Source: Arthonia radiata (lineage: Eukaryota > Ascomycota > Arthoniomycetes > Arthoniales > Arthoniaceae). From it: a stretch of 64,000 bases of DNA. This document shows, in pieces, positions 51,486-63,023 of the stretch (its first letter is position 1; each line of letters begins with the position of its first letter). The notes beneath the pieces are model-generated. The model saw only the letters and a list, made by a program, of their open reading frames with translations, had not been told where the DNA came from and ran no database searches. The stretch covers positions 1,398,379 through 1,462,378 of the forward strand of contig PSQN01000013.1 in NCBI GenBank assembly GCA_002989075.1, read 5' to 3'. Made by a program: the position numbers and the translations under genes.

Positions 51486-53717
51486 ATGTCACAAGCACGC
51501 CGCGACGAGATCCTGCTGAAGAAGCAACGGCTTGCAGAGCTCAAAAAGCAGCGGGAACAGCGCTCGAAAGAGTTCACAGCGGGACGCCAAAGTATCGGTG
51601 GACCAGATGTACGTCTTCCTCCTCAGAACGCGTCGTTCAGTCGCAACCCCCGCGGGCACCACCTGATCCACGCCTAGCAGACTCTCTCCCCTCCGCGCGA
51701 GGACCGAACTGCAACCCGCAAAGACCTCGACACCTTCATCGACAAGATCATCGGCGAAGACCGCGGCACATCTCCCTCCCCATCCACGCCACCCTCCGCC
51801 AGCGTCGCCCGCTCACGACCCTCGTCCTACGCATCCCCCGCAAGGTCCGGCGCAGGCGAGCTACCACCCTCAGGCGATGGCGAGCCATATCCCGATCGAC
51901 CTCCCCAAGACCTCACCTTCGCGCCCTTGAAAACTCTCTACGAAATCAAAAGCGACGCGCCCAAAAAAGAAATCATAACCTACAGCAAAGGCGTCCAAAC
52001 CTCCTCCGACCTGGGACCCCGCCCACGCACCGTCTCCGCCAGCGACTCAGAGCCCGACTCCCGCCCCGGCACATCAGATGGCTTCACACCGAAACGGCGC
52101 TCTCGCCGGCGCCGCGACCGCGAAGAAGAGCTGCGCCAACGACTCCGTACAGAAATCGAAGCCGAAGTCCGCGCCGCCCAGCAAGGACCACAACCCTCCG
52201 ACAGCCAAAAAGACACCTTCCCCAGCCGGCCACTCACCACCGAAGAAGCCGCCGCCGTGACCTCCTCGACCGACTTCCTCGATTTCGTCGACCGCTCCTC
52301 CAAGATCATCGAGCGCGCCCTCGACGAAGAATACGACGTCCTCGCCGACTACCGCTACAGCACGGTCGCCCTCTCGGACTCCTCCGATGACGAGGGTGCC
52401 GCCCTGCGAAACCGCAGTACGCGGAAAGGCCGCCGCATAAAAGAAACCATGCAATTCCACGACGACAAGTGGTCCAAACGGCGCATCATAACCTCCATCG
52501 CCTTCTCCCCGAAGTTCCCCGAGCTCATCCTCGCGTCCTACACCAAAAACCCGTCCGAACCCTACTCCCCCTCGGGCGTCGTCCAAGTCTGGAACACACA
52601 TATGCACGACCGGCCCGAATACGTCTTCCACGCGACCTCCGACGTGCTCACGGCCACCTTCTCTCCTTTCCACCCGAACCTCCTCCTCGGCGGCACATAC
52701 TCAGGCCAAGTCCTCCTCTGGGACACGCGCGCCCGCACGCCCAACCCCGTCCAACGCACCCCCCTCACAGGCATGGGCACCGGGCACACACACCCCGTCT
52801 ATTCCCTTAACATCGTCGGCACCCAGAACGCACACAACATCGTCTCCACCTCCACCGACGGCGTCCTCTGTTCCTGGTCCATCGACATGCTCTCGCAGCC
52901 TCAAGAGTCACTCCAACTCCTCGCGCCCCCATCCCTTACCCCCTCCGCTAACTCAACCTCCACCCTCTACCCCACCCCAACCCCAACCACCCTCAACCCA
53001 CCACCACCCATCCCGCGCCCCACCGACGAAATCTCCCCCCTCTGCGCAGCCTTCCCCCACACAGACCCCACTTACGCCCTCCTCGGCACTGAATCCGGCG
53101 CCATAGCCCTCGCGCACCGCTACGACCGCGCCGGCGCCCGCTCCGGCATCGACGCCCGCGTCCTCTACGCAGGCCATTTCGCGCCCGTCACAGGCCTGGA
53201 CTTCCACCGCCCCGCCGGCCCGCTCGACCTCTCCGACCTCATGCTCTCCTGCGGCCTCGACTGGAGCATCAAGCTCTGGCGCGTGCGCACGCCCGCGGCC
53301 GCTACGATCGGGACGCCCGACCGAGTCGACGTCATCGCGCCGGTGCTGGAATTGCAAAGAGATGACGCGGTGTACGACGTCAAGTGGAGTCCCGTGAAGC
53401 CCGGCGTGTTCGCGGCGGTGGACGGACAGGGCGCGCTGGAGGTGTGGGATTTGAGCGTGGAGTCGGAAGTCCCGGTCGCGCGGGCGGTGCCGGAGGTGCG
53501 GGTTGAGGGTGTGCCGGGGCTAAAAGCACAGAGTCGGGCGCTGAATAAGTGTGCGTGGGAGCCGCATGAGGGGAGGCGGGTGGCGACGGGGGGGTTGGAT
53601 GGGGTGGTGGGTCTGTGGGAGGTGGGGAGTGAGTTGGGCGGGAGGGAGAGTGCGCGGAGTGAGGAGTGGGGGCGTGTGAGGAGGTTGGTTGGTAAGCTTG
53701 AGGGACAGGGGCTGTGA
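51486..53717 (+). CDS. Cytoplasmic dynein intermediate chain
   Basis: Model: join(51486..51608,51681..53717), 719 aa; 72-nt intron (GTACGT to GCAG) with phase 0. The intermediate chain links the dynein motor to dynactin and light chains. Features in order: an N-terminal coiled coil (RRDEILLKKQRLAELKKQRE), a Ser/Pro-rich linker, KGVQTS at 144-149 resembling an LC8 docking motif, an acidic/helical region, and from about residue 302 a WD40 propeller (IITSIAFSPKFPELILASYT, GVVQVWNT, LLGGTYSGQVLLWDTR, GVLCSWSI, LLSCGLDWSIKLWR, VYDVKWSP, ALEVWDL, GGLDGVVGLWEVG). The C-rich coding strand (high GC at third positions) produces long spurious frames in other phases. Length and layout agree with fungal intermediate chains. 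Confidence 0.93.
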
Positions 53718-55236
53718 ATAGAGAGGTTGTGATACCCATTTGTGAGTAGGTAATGGCGAGCATCTTGCAGGAAGGAGACAAACTCCTGTGTGATAGTGTT
53801 CCTTGCAGCCAGCACCGCAAAAGTGATATGAAAAATAGAAGACACAAGAGTAAGTTAAGAAGTCATTGGACTCTCAGACTACCAAAATTTCCATTACAAA
53901 GCCATTTAGGGGACATTGAATCCCGATAACCCTCCCATAAATAGAAACGTCCTTCCGATCCTGAACCAGCCCTCCAAAGCCCTCAACTTCATAGAAAAGC
54001 CAGCGAACGTGGCCTATCAAGGCGACTTCGCCATCCGAGCCAAGGCAACTTCCAGAGCGAGTTTCTCTCCTAGCTGCAGAGCCAGAAATCGTCGCCAAAC
54101 ATACATTCACCATCCAATGCTAGTCACACCACCCAGTGAGACCTCCAGTGACTCGGTAAGCCCTTGTTTAAACCCAAGACCCTCACTATAATCGCCCGGC
54201 CGTCCATTCCCATCGACGTGCCTTCCCTCACGAGGTCGGAAAGTCGACCGGTGACGAAGGTGTTCAAGCTCTAAGCGCAACGGTGGCACATCACCGACGT
54301 CAGTCGCATAGGGTTCATTAGTGTCGAGATATTGCGAGTCCCCCGTCTCATTCGGCGGTGGAGCGTCGTTGTTCGTGACTCCACTCTTGTTCACTCATGT
54401 CTTGCTTTTCTTCTCTATGCGCAGCGTTCACTCCCGTCAGATGGAGTGAGTTCAGTCAACCCAATGTTCTCGCCGTCATGGCGGTCGTTCGCAGCAGTGT
54501 TATAGGGGAAGTGGCATGAGGTATTGGTCGATTATGCGAGTGCGCGGTGATTGGGCGTTTTGATGCGTGTCTGGCGCGTGATCTGGCTGGGCATCTGGGT
54601 GGTCATCAGCCTGATCATCTGGCTGACCGTCGTCCGCGTGATCGTGATCACAGATAAACTCTGACCGTCCACGTATCCATTCTCTTGGACGTTGGTGCGC
54701 TCAATGGCTTCTACAGCGGCTTACAAAATAGATGGAGAGGGCATGCAGCACGGGTGGTGTGCGCAGGCACAATGTCTTTCCACGTTGTGGCAGCTTCTGC
54801 AGGTTGGTTGCGGGTGATCACGGGACATCATGTTTTGGGGATGGGGAAGACGATTCATCTTACGCAGAAGCCATCAGAGGGCCGTCAGCTAGCAACAGGC
54901 GCTCCTGCGAAAGTTGGAGAAGCAGTCAGCGGGGAAGATAAGCGAGAAAACTTCGTCGAAGAAGAAAGACACGTAGGTACGCAACAGAACAGCTTCAACA
55001 TCACAAAGCATCTTCAATTTCTCATGCGGTTCTAGAAAGATAGCGTGCCACCATGCCAATGTCAAGCGCTCATCACGTGTCGGCGGCGCCGGCGGCGCAT
55101 CGCAAAGCTGAGGGTGTATATATCACAATGGTCTGTCGTCTCCATGGTATCGTCAATCGTGCCAATCATAATGTCTCATATGCGTGCAAACGTGAATGCA
55201 TCTGTCGTCCGTCTCTTCATCACACAAGGAAAGTCG
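53718..55236. other. Intergenic, 1.5 kb
   Basis: No gene called. A minus-strand frame at 54107-54394 has no ATG and no sure splice partner. A 33-codon ORF at 54563-54664 encodes an unbroken hydrophobic helix (see findings). Confidence 0.35.
54563..54664 (+). CDS. Possible 33-aa membrane micropeptide
   Basis: ATG at 54563 to TGA at 54662. It reads MRVWRVIWLGIWVVISL, then a second hydrophobic half and a TDKL end. The DNA consists of repeated GTGATC/ATCTGGCTG units, so the hydrophobic run may be a by-product of simple sequence. No homologue is recognised. Confidence 0.2.
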   Translation: MRVWRVIWLGIWVVISLIIWLTVVRVIVITDKL

Positions 55237-56490
55237 TTAGTGAGCCAGGATGTCTGGCGCGGTGGCATCGGGGCGCTGACCCAGCTTGCCAGGGTCAAGG
55301 CAGCCTTCGATGAACTCGTAGCCGCCGTCCCACTCGTTGGTGCCGAAGCTCGAGTTGCTGCTGAACTGCACGCTGTCGTCGGATGAGAAGGTGGCGGTGT
55401 TGGCGCTGGAGGTGGGACTGGCGGTGGGGCTCTGGCGTTGACAGTGGAACTGCTCTCGTAGACGGTCAATCTCCATCCCGAGTTTGCTCGTCTCGCGTGC
55501 GTGCTGATCCAGGAGCATTGCCTTCTCACGCTGCATGTTGGCGATCTTCTGCTCAGATTGAGTCAACTGTTCTTGCCAGCTGGCCTTGTCGCGCTGGTGG
55601 TCGTCGACGCGGATGTGGAGGTTGGTGAGCTCATTCTGAACATTGAACAAACGCGCCATGAGACTATCACGTTCGTGCTCAAGCCACTCGGTGTGAGACT
55701 TCTTCTTTTGCCGTGAATGCAGTCTAAGAGCGGGGTCGTCAGCACAGTACAGAAGGACCAACAGGCGTGGACGCCGCTCGTCGGCAGTCGACTCCGTCAA
55801 CGCGTAGATGAAGATCGTGATCAGGATGGTCTTGGCTTACGCGGCTTCACGGTTTCGTAGCAGTCTCTTCTGCATCTTCAATTCTTTGAGCTCGGTCTCG
55901 CTGTTGGCGTGCTTGATCAGAGTATCCAGCGTGTCGAGGTTACGCTCTTCAGGGATCTCGAACTTGGCGTTCTTCTTGCGAACACCGTCGGGTCGAAGAA
56001 TCGCATTGTTAGCGTCAAAGCTCCAATCGAACTTCATTCGCTTTGCCACGTGATAGTTGTCGGGATCTGACGGTGCGAGCCCAGACGCCCAGCCTGGGTG
56101 TGGTGATCCATCCGACGGGGGCGGCGTTGGTACTGTGGGAGGTACAGCAGTGTTGTGCTGATGCTGTGGACACCCGCAGGCGTGGCCATGCATAGTTGGT
56201 TCGCCCTCAGGCCTGCCATGCTGGTGGCAGAACGGGTTGTGACCTTGAACCGTGTGCATTGGCTGATCTTGTGGAGTTGGTCGATATCCGGACCATGCGA
56301 AGTCTACACTCGATACAGGTGGTCTTGTGTTTTGATCATGTGCCAAAGCCATGTGGTGTGGACCATATTGGACGGGCTGGTGTGGATGACCATGAGTGGC
56401 GAAAGCTGAAGCTTCGGACCAGGAAGGCTGTTGCGTGACGAAGGGCATTTGTATGCCTTCACGCTGGTAGTGGACGTTTTCGGAAGACAT
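55237..56490 (-). CDS. bZIP transcription factor (possibly MeaB-like)
   Basis: Model: complement(join(55237..55723,55841..56490)), 378 aa; 117-nt intron (GTAAGC to CTTAG) that splits the basic region and completes Ala217. Start ATG at 56490 (MSSENVHYQREGIQM). Residues 1-150 are Gln/His/Pro-rich. The basic region KRLLRNREAALHSRQKKK (208-225) contains the N-x2-A-A-x2-S-R signature and runs into a leucine-zipper heptad region (EWLEHERDSLMARLFNVQNEL), followed by a coiled coil and a Ser/Thr-rich tail with DGGYEFIEGCLDP. The REAAL.SRQ.KK basic region resembles that of the nitrogen-repression factor MeaB; exact orthology is not sure. A likely 5'-leader intron lies at 56504..56576 (GTATGT to CAG), supporting this start. 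Confidence 0.85.
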
Positions 56491-58655
56491 GATGATAAGG
56501 ATGCTGATGGTACAAGAGAATGTTAGGGCGAGTAGGTAGAGAGGCGAAGTACCATTTCCAAAAGCGGCAGACATACCTTCTTCAAGTATTTTTCGGAGCC
56601 AGGGTGGAAGTGAGCCGCAGTGGAGAGCTGGTGACGGGCTCGACTCAATCTGCGACCAAGCTAGTCGATACGGTGAAGAGGCCCGAAGAGCGGTGAGGTG
56701 TTCCGTTCTAACGGCCTGGAGATGCGGTGACGGCTGGACTCAAAACAAACAAGATAAACAGACAGCGCCAACAGACCACAGGATATGGCGGCTGTTAAGT
56801 GCTGCTGCAATTTTGTTGATATTGAGCCAATGCTTCCTGAATCGACGTGCAGTATCTGCAGCACGCAATGTATTACGCTCAAAGTACCTTGTATATTGCA
56901 AGAGCAGCAGCAGCAGACGGGTACGCAGCGTGGGAATTTATTGCTACCGGCATCAGATAATACGCAATATGCATCACCAAGGTGGAGTCGATGCTAACCC
57001 AAAGGTAGGGCCAACCTTAAGGGCGGCATGCTTCGAACAAGGCAGGCGACCGAGCAGGAAAAGGGAGCTGTGAGAGAACTCCTACTGGGCGCCTTGGGGC
57101 AAGTCGGGCATGTTTGCATCCTCACCAAAGCTTTGATTCGCGCTTAGCCCAGCTCTTGCTCTCACTGGCCAGAGATGCTCATGATGCGTGCCTCGGGTTT
57201 CGTCGAGGCGCGTCCAAAACGCAAGCTCCCTGTCGGTCGGCAGAGGCTACGACCGGGGGACAGCGGCAAGCTTGTAAAACGTCAAGCAGCGGAGCATTCA
57301 GATGCATTGAGATGGGAAATGAAGAAGTGTGTTGAGGGGTCGTGACCTTTTCAAGCTGGACACCGTCGAAAGAGGGATGAGGGAGAGGGCAAAGCGGGCG
57401 AGGGAGGCAGAAATGATTGGGGCTCGTTCCAGAAATGAGACCCCTGCACCGCGGCCGATGGATCTCCCGCCCGCAAAGCACGTCGGGCGCTACTTAGGTA
57501 CCACCACCTGCCAGCCAATTGAACAGAAATGACTCGTCGATCTTGAGCAAATCTCGACCAGGCTCGCGACTCTGCTCTTTGCTCGACCATGGCTCTCGCC
57601 CTACTACCTGGTTCTAGATGCATCTCAGAGCCGTGGTCGAACAATCGCAGATCTTAACAGACGCTCGACTTCACCTCTTCGCTCCTCACGCATTGGTCCT
57701 CTTTCACCGACCGGTACAAAGTGCCGATCATGTTCAAGCCCAGAGGAAATACTTCACTCTGATAAGTGACTTGCTCTCGTACTAGCCGTTCTGAGCCATT
57801 CCGTGGGGATGCCCAAGGGTCGCCGGCTACCTACATTGTCACCACCCTTCACAGGTGCAAAAGCAATTTCAGCGGCTAAGACATTCAGCGATTCAACATT
57901 ATTGAACACCAACATGCATCGGGCCTTTTCTGGAAGCGTGGTCTACGCCGTACAAGAACGACAGTGATGATCATTCATGACTACACTTGTAGGACAGAGA
58001 CGCCGTCCATGTCTCAGGAAGGCGGCATCATCGCTGTGTCTTACTCGCTAGCATATGCCCTTTTCCAGCGTCTCCAGAAGAACAAACCAGGTGCTGCTGA
58101 AAAGCCATGTGCTGCTTTGGTTAGCACTTGCGAGACAGCAGCGCCGAATGAGCTCCTCAACACGTGTGCAGCTATCCATTGGCGTGCCTGCAAAGGCATT
58201 TGTGGCCAGACCCTGAATGAATTGGACCAGCTTGCTTTGGGAAGCACGTGCGGTTCTTGGCTGCGGCTAGGTGCCACTCAAGTTTGGCCCATGGTATGTC
58301 GTGCACAAAAGCTGTGGGGATGCATTCGTTGTATCAGTATATGGCATCCCGCATGCAGGGTGCCGAGGTCGAATAACGAGCTTGTCAAGCATCAACCTTT
58401 TCTTAAATGATGACAGCTTCGGTGTGCCAGTGACCGCATAGAGTGAAATGATACGTCGGCAAACATGGCTCGACGACTTCATCAGGAGCGATCAGACCTG
58501 CTCGTTCTCAATGAGCAACGATGCGAAGCCTCAGCTTTGTTCGTTTCAGGGCCGGTCCGACCGGCGGTGTGTTCGGACAGTAGCAAACGTTGCTCATCTC
58601 GGCGTGCTGTGACAGGTCAAGTGACCATCTAGTCAGGCACAATAGCCGACGCGCC
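56491..58655. other. Long bZIP upstream region, 2.2 kb
   Basis: Includes the probable 5'-leader intron 56504..56576. The rest, up to the 3' end of the TFIIF gene, shows no credible gene; a 148-codon plus-strand frame at 57964-58410 has no domain features. Confidence 0.4.
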
Positions 58656-59794
58656 TCAGGTCGGTTCGCCCTTGACATCAGAAGCATCACCCATCTCCTC
58701 GTCATCGCCCCCACTAAGAGCCTCCAGGTCTGATTCTTCCGGCGCAGCTTCTTCCTTCACGGCGTCAAAGTTGAATGTCTCCGCACGGTTTTCTGCCTTC
58801 AAGGTGTAGAGACCGTTGAATCTTCCAGAACGGACAAGGTCTGCAATGCCATCCAGCACCTCCTTTAGGTAGGCCTCCGGCTGATTTAATTTGTCCCGCA
58901 ATGCTTTCATACTCCAAAATTGAAAGTGTTGGAAACACTCGAAGAGTCTGTCCAGCAGATCGTTGCGAGGCATGCGGGAAGCCTTGTTCTCCTGTGGTTT
59001 CGGCTTTGCGGCCTTACCTCGGTTCGCACCGATCATGTCCTTTCGGTTTTTGTTTAGATTCATGAGTGATTGGATTTCTGGGGCGAAACCCTCCTCCATG
59101 TCCAACTTGACCTCGCGTCGGTTTTCCTCTTCCTCTCTCTGACGCAGCAAACGCATGGCACGGGTCGTGTCGTTCTCAACGGACGTGCTGTTTGAGGCCT
59201 TTGTGATCACATGCTCGACACGTGTTTGCTTCGGGATTGCTCGTCGTTGGAAGCGACGGGTTTTGTCGATGCCAGCTTTGGGGTGGCCAGGTGCGTCATT
59301 GTGGCCCGCCGCACCGCGGTTGTTCTTTTGACCCTTCTTGTAGCCAGGAAGATCTTTCTCGGAGAATATGTACGTATTCTGCATGTCGCTTCCGTCTGTC
59401 GGTGTGAGGTTCAGCATTGGGTTGATGGTGTAGTCTCTCTCGACCGTGCGGTGGAATGGGAGCTTTGGATCCAGATCCATGAAGACCTGCTTGAGGGTCA
59501 GTCGCGATTTGCTGCTAGATTTGGTACTAAGCCCACCTTGCCAGAGCGCTTCCCACGCCGTATGACGCCTAGTTGAATCTCTTGGTCACTGTCGATTTTG
59601 TTCCACTGTTCATGTAGCACTCGTGGGATGCGTAGCAGCCACACTTGCTGAGGTTGCGAAGGCATCTCAAGCTCGCCGGTATCCTCGAAGCCATCATCTT
59701 CGTCCATCGGCTGCGGTTGATGCATGCTGTCCGGATCTGGTTTTATAAAGCTTCCACCATCAGTCTCCATCTTCATAGGCGGTGCGGTCGCCAT
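58656..59794 (-). CDS. TFG2: Transcription initiation factor IIF, beta subunit
   Basis: Model: complement(join(58656..59486,59537..59794)), 362 aa; 50-nt intron (GTGGGC, GACTGACC branch, GCAG) joining RSGK to VFMDLD. TFIIF beta (RAP30/Tfg2) binds RNA polymerase II and stabilises the preinitiation complex. Start ATG at 59794. The N-terminal dimerisation domain has VWLLRIPRVLHEQW and IQLGVIRRG, the middle is charged, and the C-terminal winged helix (about 256-315) reads RMPRNDLLDRLFECFQHFQF, WSMKALRDKLNQPEAYLKEV and LVRSGRFNGLYTLK, the family signature. An acidic tail follows. Confidence 0.94.
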
Positions 59795-60611
59795 AGTAGG
59801 AAGAAGAGCAAGTGAGGCGCGTCACAGAAGCGAAGTAGTGAGTTCGCCAGGTCTGCGCCGGCAGTTCACTAGGTGAAATTTTGGAAAGTGGAGTGTATGA
59901 GCATTCAAAACCAAAGCGTTAGGTGACAACGAACTGTCGATACTAGCGTGATATCTCCGCTACCTTGCCAAGCTGTGCGGATCAGGTTTAGCGTGACCAC
60001 CAGGCGTCACGGGCATCCAAATTTCGACTTCGCCGTCCGGAATGACAATCGCATACTCAACCACATACCGCGCCATGGTCTGGGGAAGACCACCACAGCA
60101 CCAGCATGTCACGGACTGGCGTGTCAGATGAACACTCCGCATCCTTGCCCTCTGCCACATAGGAAGACGAATTTGCGACCCGGTAGCACATTCAATATGC
60201 AACAGCGTTGCTGCCACCGTGTCATGTCTGTCGCCCTATGATCTGCCGCTGAAATAGATGTAGTATGCACGGCTCTGGCATGTCTGAACCTTCTGATCAA
60301 ATAAAGTACTCAAGCTGGACAAGCACGTCCTATTTCCCTCGTTTTACACAAGCCAGGCATGTCCGATATATACTGGCAGCGCAAGACTACAAAGGCCCTA
60401 CAAAGATGCCGACTGAGAGTCAGCGTTCGACTGGGCCTGCTGGGCGTGCTTAAAACTATCGACGTGGAGTGCAGCGGGGAACCTCTTTTGCGAGGGCACT
60501 GGAAACATATCGAGGGGACAACATGGCATAGAAGACATATTGGCATGTGCTGTATTCTTTTGCAACCTACTGCGTTTGCTTAGTGGCCACTGACATATTA
60601 TCTCTCTGTAG
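59795..60611. other. Intergenic
   Basis: Promoter of the TFIIF beta gene and upstream part of the unknown gene at 60612. A small upstream exon for that gene (ATG at 60407, weak GTGCTT donor) is possible. Confidence 0.35.
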
Positions 60612-61210
60612 AGTGGGAAGACGTCACTGGAGCCGACGATAAAATGCCCAAGATGCAAATGTACTTCACTCGTCATCTAAACCGTGATGGCAGCATAAAT
60701 CGCGTCGATGTACATGTTGAAAATGAACTCAAATTCCAGATAGATACAACGTGCGGTCTTAATAAAACCACCAAAGCTAGCATTACATGCAATGGCGAAG
60801 AGACATTGGCAGAGTCACCCGCAAAAACCACTGTAATCCGCGTCAAAGGACCAAACCATGAATCAAATGTTGAATTCGCTCGGCATCGTAACCCAATTCG
60901 CAAGAAATCCCAATCGAAATGGGTGGCGGGCATGACGCACATCACATGGGTGTATGAAGGAGATCTCGACGAAGGCACGTATATATACACGGTATGTAAA
61001 ATGGTCACTGCAGAATGTGCCTATGATAACATGGGTTGACTGAGGAGGTCAAGGGCTGACGCTATTTGTTCGCAGGTCGCCCTCATTATTACTGCGATGC
61101 AAATAGTACAATCTCACAAAACTAACAAGAATCTTCTGGACGGTGAAGATGATGTCGAAAGCGTGCCAGATATGGTCTCGGATGCAGATGCGGCTGATGA
61201 GAATAGATAG
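60612..61210 (+). CDS. Unknown protein, at least two exons
   Basis: Exons 60612..60991 and 61076..61210 with an 84-nt intron (GTATGT, GCTGAC branch, CGCAG). From the ATG at 60644 the spliced protein has 160 aa. The frame is open upstream to a good acceptor (CTCTGTAG at 60611), so a first exon may exist; from there it reads WEDVTGADDKMPKMQM. The visible part is hydrophilic, with HLNRDGSINRVDVHVEN and THITWVYEGDLDEGTYIYTV, reminiscent of a beta-rich domain, then a helix VALIITAMQIVQSHKTNKN and an acidic tail. I do not recognise the family. The good intron signals make a real gene likely. Confidence 0.5.
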
Positions 61211-61727
61211 AGCTTGCAATGGAACGAGAGAACGCAGTGTCTCCGTGGAGTTGTTGAAGCAGAGTCTCGAGGGCAGAGATTCGTCAAGACGCTGGCGATT
61301 GCGTGTCTGCGAGAGGAGATGACACGAGTCACGAGAGATCATCGTCGCCCGCTAACGTTGCTTCAAGTTTTCTATACAAACACTCTCTGGTGTATAGCCA
61401 CTTGCCTAGGTGATATATAAGTTCACAGACCCTCATAGACAGCTCTGCCTCTTTCTTACTGTTTGTGCGTGTCAAAATAGATTGCTAGCCACAAGGAAAC
61501 TTGCTGCTCTACAATTTTCTCGATCTCCCTTCTGCAAGAAATTATATACATGCAACAAAGGCACATCTTGGAGATCCCGCGACGCAGCAAGTCATCCTGA
61601 CAGAAGCTATCGATACTCTAATTTGGCCCCACGCTAATCACTAGCTTCTGATATTCACTTGACGACCTTCCACCTTCATCCATTGTGACGTTTGAGGGCA
61701 GCCGGACACAGTCTGCATTCGATCAAC
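61211..61727. other. Intergenic, promoter of CSN4
   Basis: Between the unknown gene and CSN4, transcribed in the same direction. No motif assigned. Confidence 0.4.
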
Positions 61728-63023
61728 ATGGACGTCGATAGCCCAGTAAAGACGAGCCTCGCCTCTCAGTTCAACGCCCTTGCCTCTCTTTCCGCCCAGG
61801 AGCGCGTCACAAAACTACCTTCGCTGCTCGACCAGATCTACACCACCGCCGATACCTCCACGCTGGAATCAGATCTCACCGCCTACCTCGTCTTCATCCT
61901 CGACAGCCCGCGCCCCATCACGGGCGTTCAACCTCCATCTGAACCTCTCAGCCTGATCGCCTCCCGCCCACTCGTCTCCTCCTTCGCACAGCGCCTCAAA
62001 TCCCACTCCTCCAACAACGTCAAGCTCGCCGTCGCCGAAACAGCCACCACCCTCATCCAACCGCGCGTCGTCTCCTTCGAAGACCAAGATGCAGCCTTCA
62101 AGTACATCCTCGCCGACGCTCAAGCCGCAGACGAAGAATACGTCGCCTCCGCCCGCACGCTCGACTCCATCAACCTGCAAGCTTCTTCCCGCAGCGCAAC
62201 CGACGAGGAGAAAATGGACATCTGGGTGCGCATCGCGCGCTGCTATCTCGAAGTCGACGAGCCCACCCAAGCGGGCTCCTACATCAACCGCGCGAAGCAG
62301 ATCCTTCATAACGTCAAGAACCCCACACAGCGACTACTCTTTCACTCATGCTCTGCGCGTGTCCTGGACTCGCAGCGAGCTTTCCTAGACGCATCCAACG
62401 CCTATCACACTATCTCCTACGAACCAATGGTGGACGACGACGACCGCATGACCTCCCTGCAATCCGCCATGACCTGCGCCATCCTCGCGCCCGCCGGACC
62501 CCAGCGCAGCCGCATGCTTGCGAAGCTGTACAAAGACGACCGCGCGAACCAAGCGGAAGAATACGGCATCCTCGAGAAGATCTTCCTCGACCGTATGCTC
62601 GAGGCTTCAGAAGTCGAAGCCTTCTCCGCGAAACTGCAAGACCACCAGAAAGCGCGCACCTCCGACGGCAGCACCGTCGTCGAAAAGGCGATGCTCGAGC
62701 ACAATCTGCTGGGCGCCAGCCGCATCTACCGGAACATCAAGATCGACCAGCTGGGCGCACTGCTGGGCGTGGATGCGGAGAGGGCGGAGCAATACGCGGC
62801 GCAGATGATTCAACAGGGGCGGTTGGCTGGGTACATCGACCAGATCGAGCAGGTCATTTTCTTTCAAGGGATGGGTGGCGGCGCGAGTGAAGGGATGACT
62901 GGCGGTCAGGAGTTGAGGCGGTGGGACAGCAATGTGCAGGGATTGGCGGAGGAGGTGGAGAAGGTTACAACGATGATTCAGAGCGAGTTCCCGGAGTTCT
63001 ACGCGGAGAACATGGTGTACTGA
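61728..63023 (+). CDS. CSN4: COP9 signalosome subunit 4
   Basis: Start ATG at 61728 (MDVDSPVKTSLASQF); an in-frame start at 61692 adds a short unlikely leader. 431 aa, no intron. CSN4 is a PCI-domain subunit of the COP9 signalosome, which removes NEDD8 from cullins. The N-terminal half is helical repeats (WVRIARCYLEVDEPTQAGSY, FLDASNAYHTISYE), followed by CAILAPAGPQRSRMLAKLYK, a conserved CSN4 block, and the PCI winged helix (LEHNLLGASRIYRNIKIDQL, MIQQGRLAGYIDQIEQVIFF). Length matches fungal CSN4 (about 410-430). Identification rests on these blocks and their order. Confidence 0.93.
   Translation: MDVDSPVKTSLASQFNALASLSAQERVTKLPSLLDQIYTTADTSTLESDLTAYLVFILDSPRPITGVQPPSEPLSLIASRPLVSSFAQRLKSHSSNNVKLAVAETATTLIQPRVVSFEDQDAAFKYILADAQAADEEYVASARTLDSINLQASSRSATDEEKMDIWVRIARCYLEVDEPTQAGSYINRAKQILHNVKNPTQRLLFHSCSARVLDSQRAFLDASNAYHTISYEPMVDDDDRMTSLQSAMTCAILAPAGPQRSRMLAKLYKDDRANQAEEYGILEKIFLDRMLEASEVEAFSAKLQDHQKARTSDGSTVVEKAMLEHNLLGASRIYRNIKIDQLGALLGVDAERAEQYAAQMIQQGRLAGYIDQIEQVIFFQGMGGGASEGMTGGQELRRWDSNVQGLAEEVEKVTTMIQSEFPEFYAENMVY

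Noticed and set aside
51431-52390. 319-codon Arg/Pro-rich plus-strand frame
   Set aside because: Out-of-phase shadow of the GC-rich dynein intermediate chain gene.
53165-53845. 226-codon minus-strand frame, Ser/Pro-rich
   Set aside because: Antisense of the dynein gene's WD40 region; no domain features.
54107-54394. Minus-strand 95-codon frame, possibly extended by an exon at about 54000-54070
   Set aside because: No ATG in frame and the only junction would use a weak GTCTCA donor.
54685-55035. 116-codon plus-strand frame
   Set aside because: No conserved features and weak start context.
57964-58410. 148-codon plus-strand frame
   Set aside because: Cys/Trp-rich but with no domain pattern, no splice partner and no neighbouring exon.
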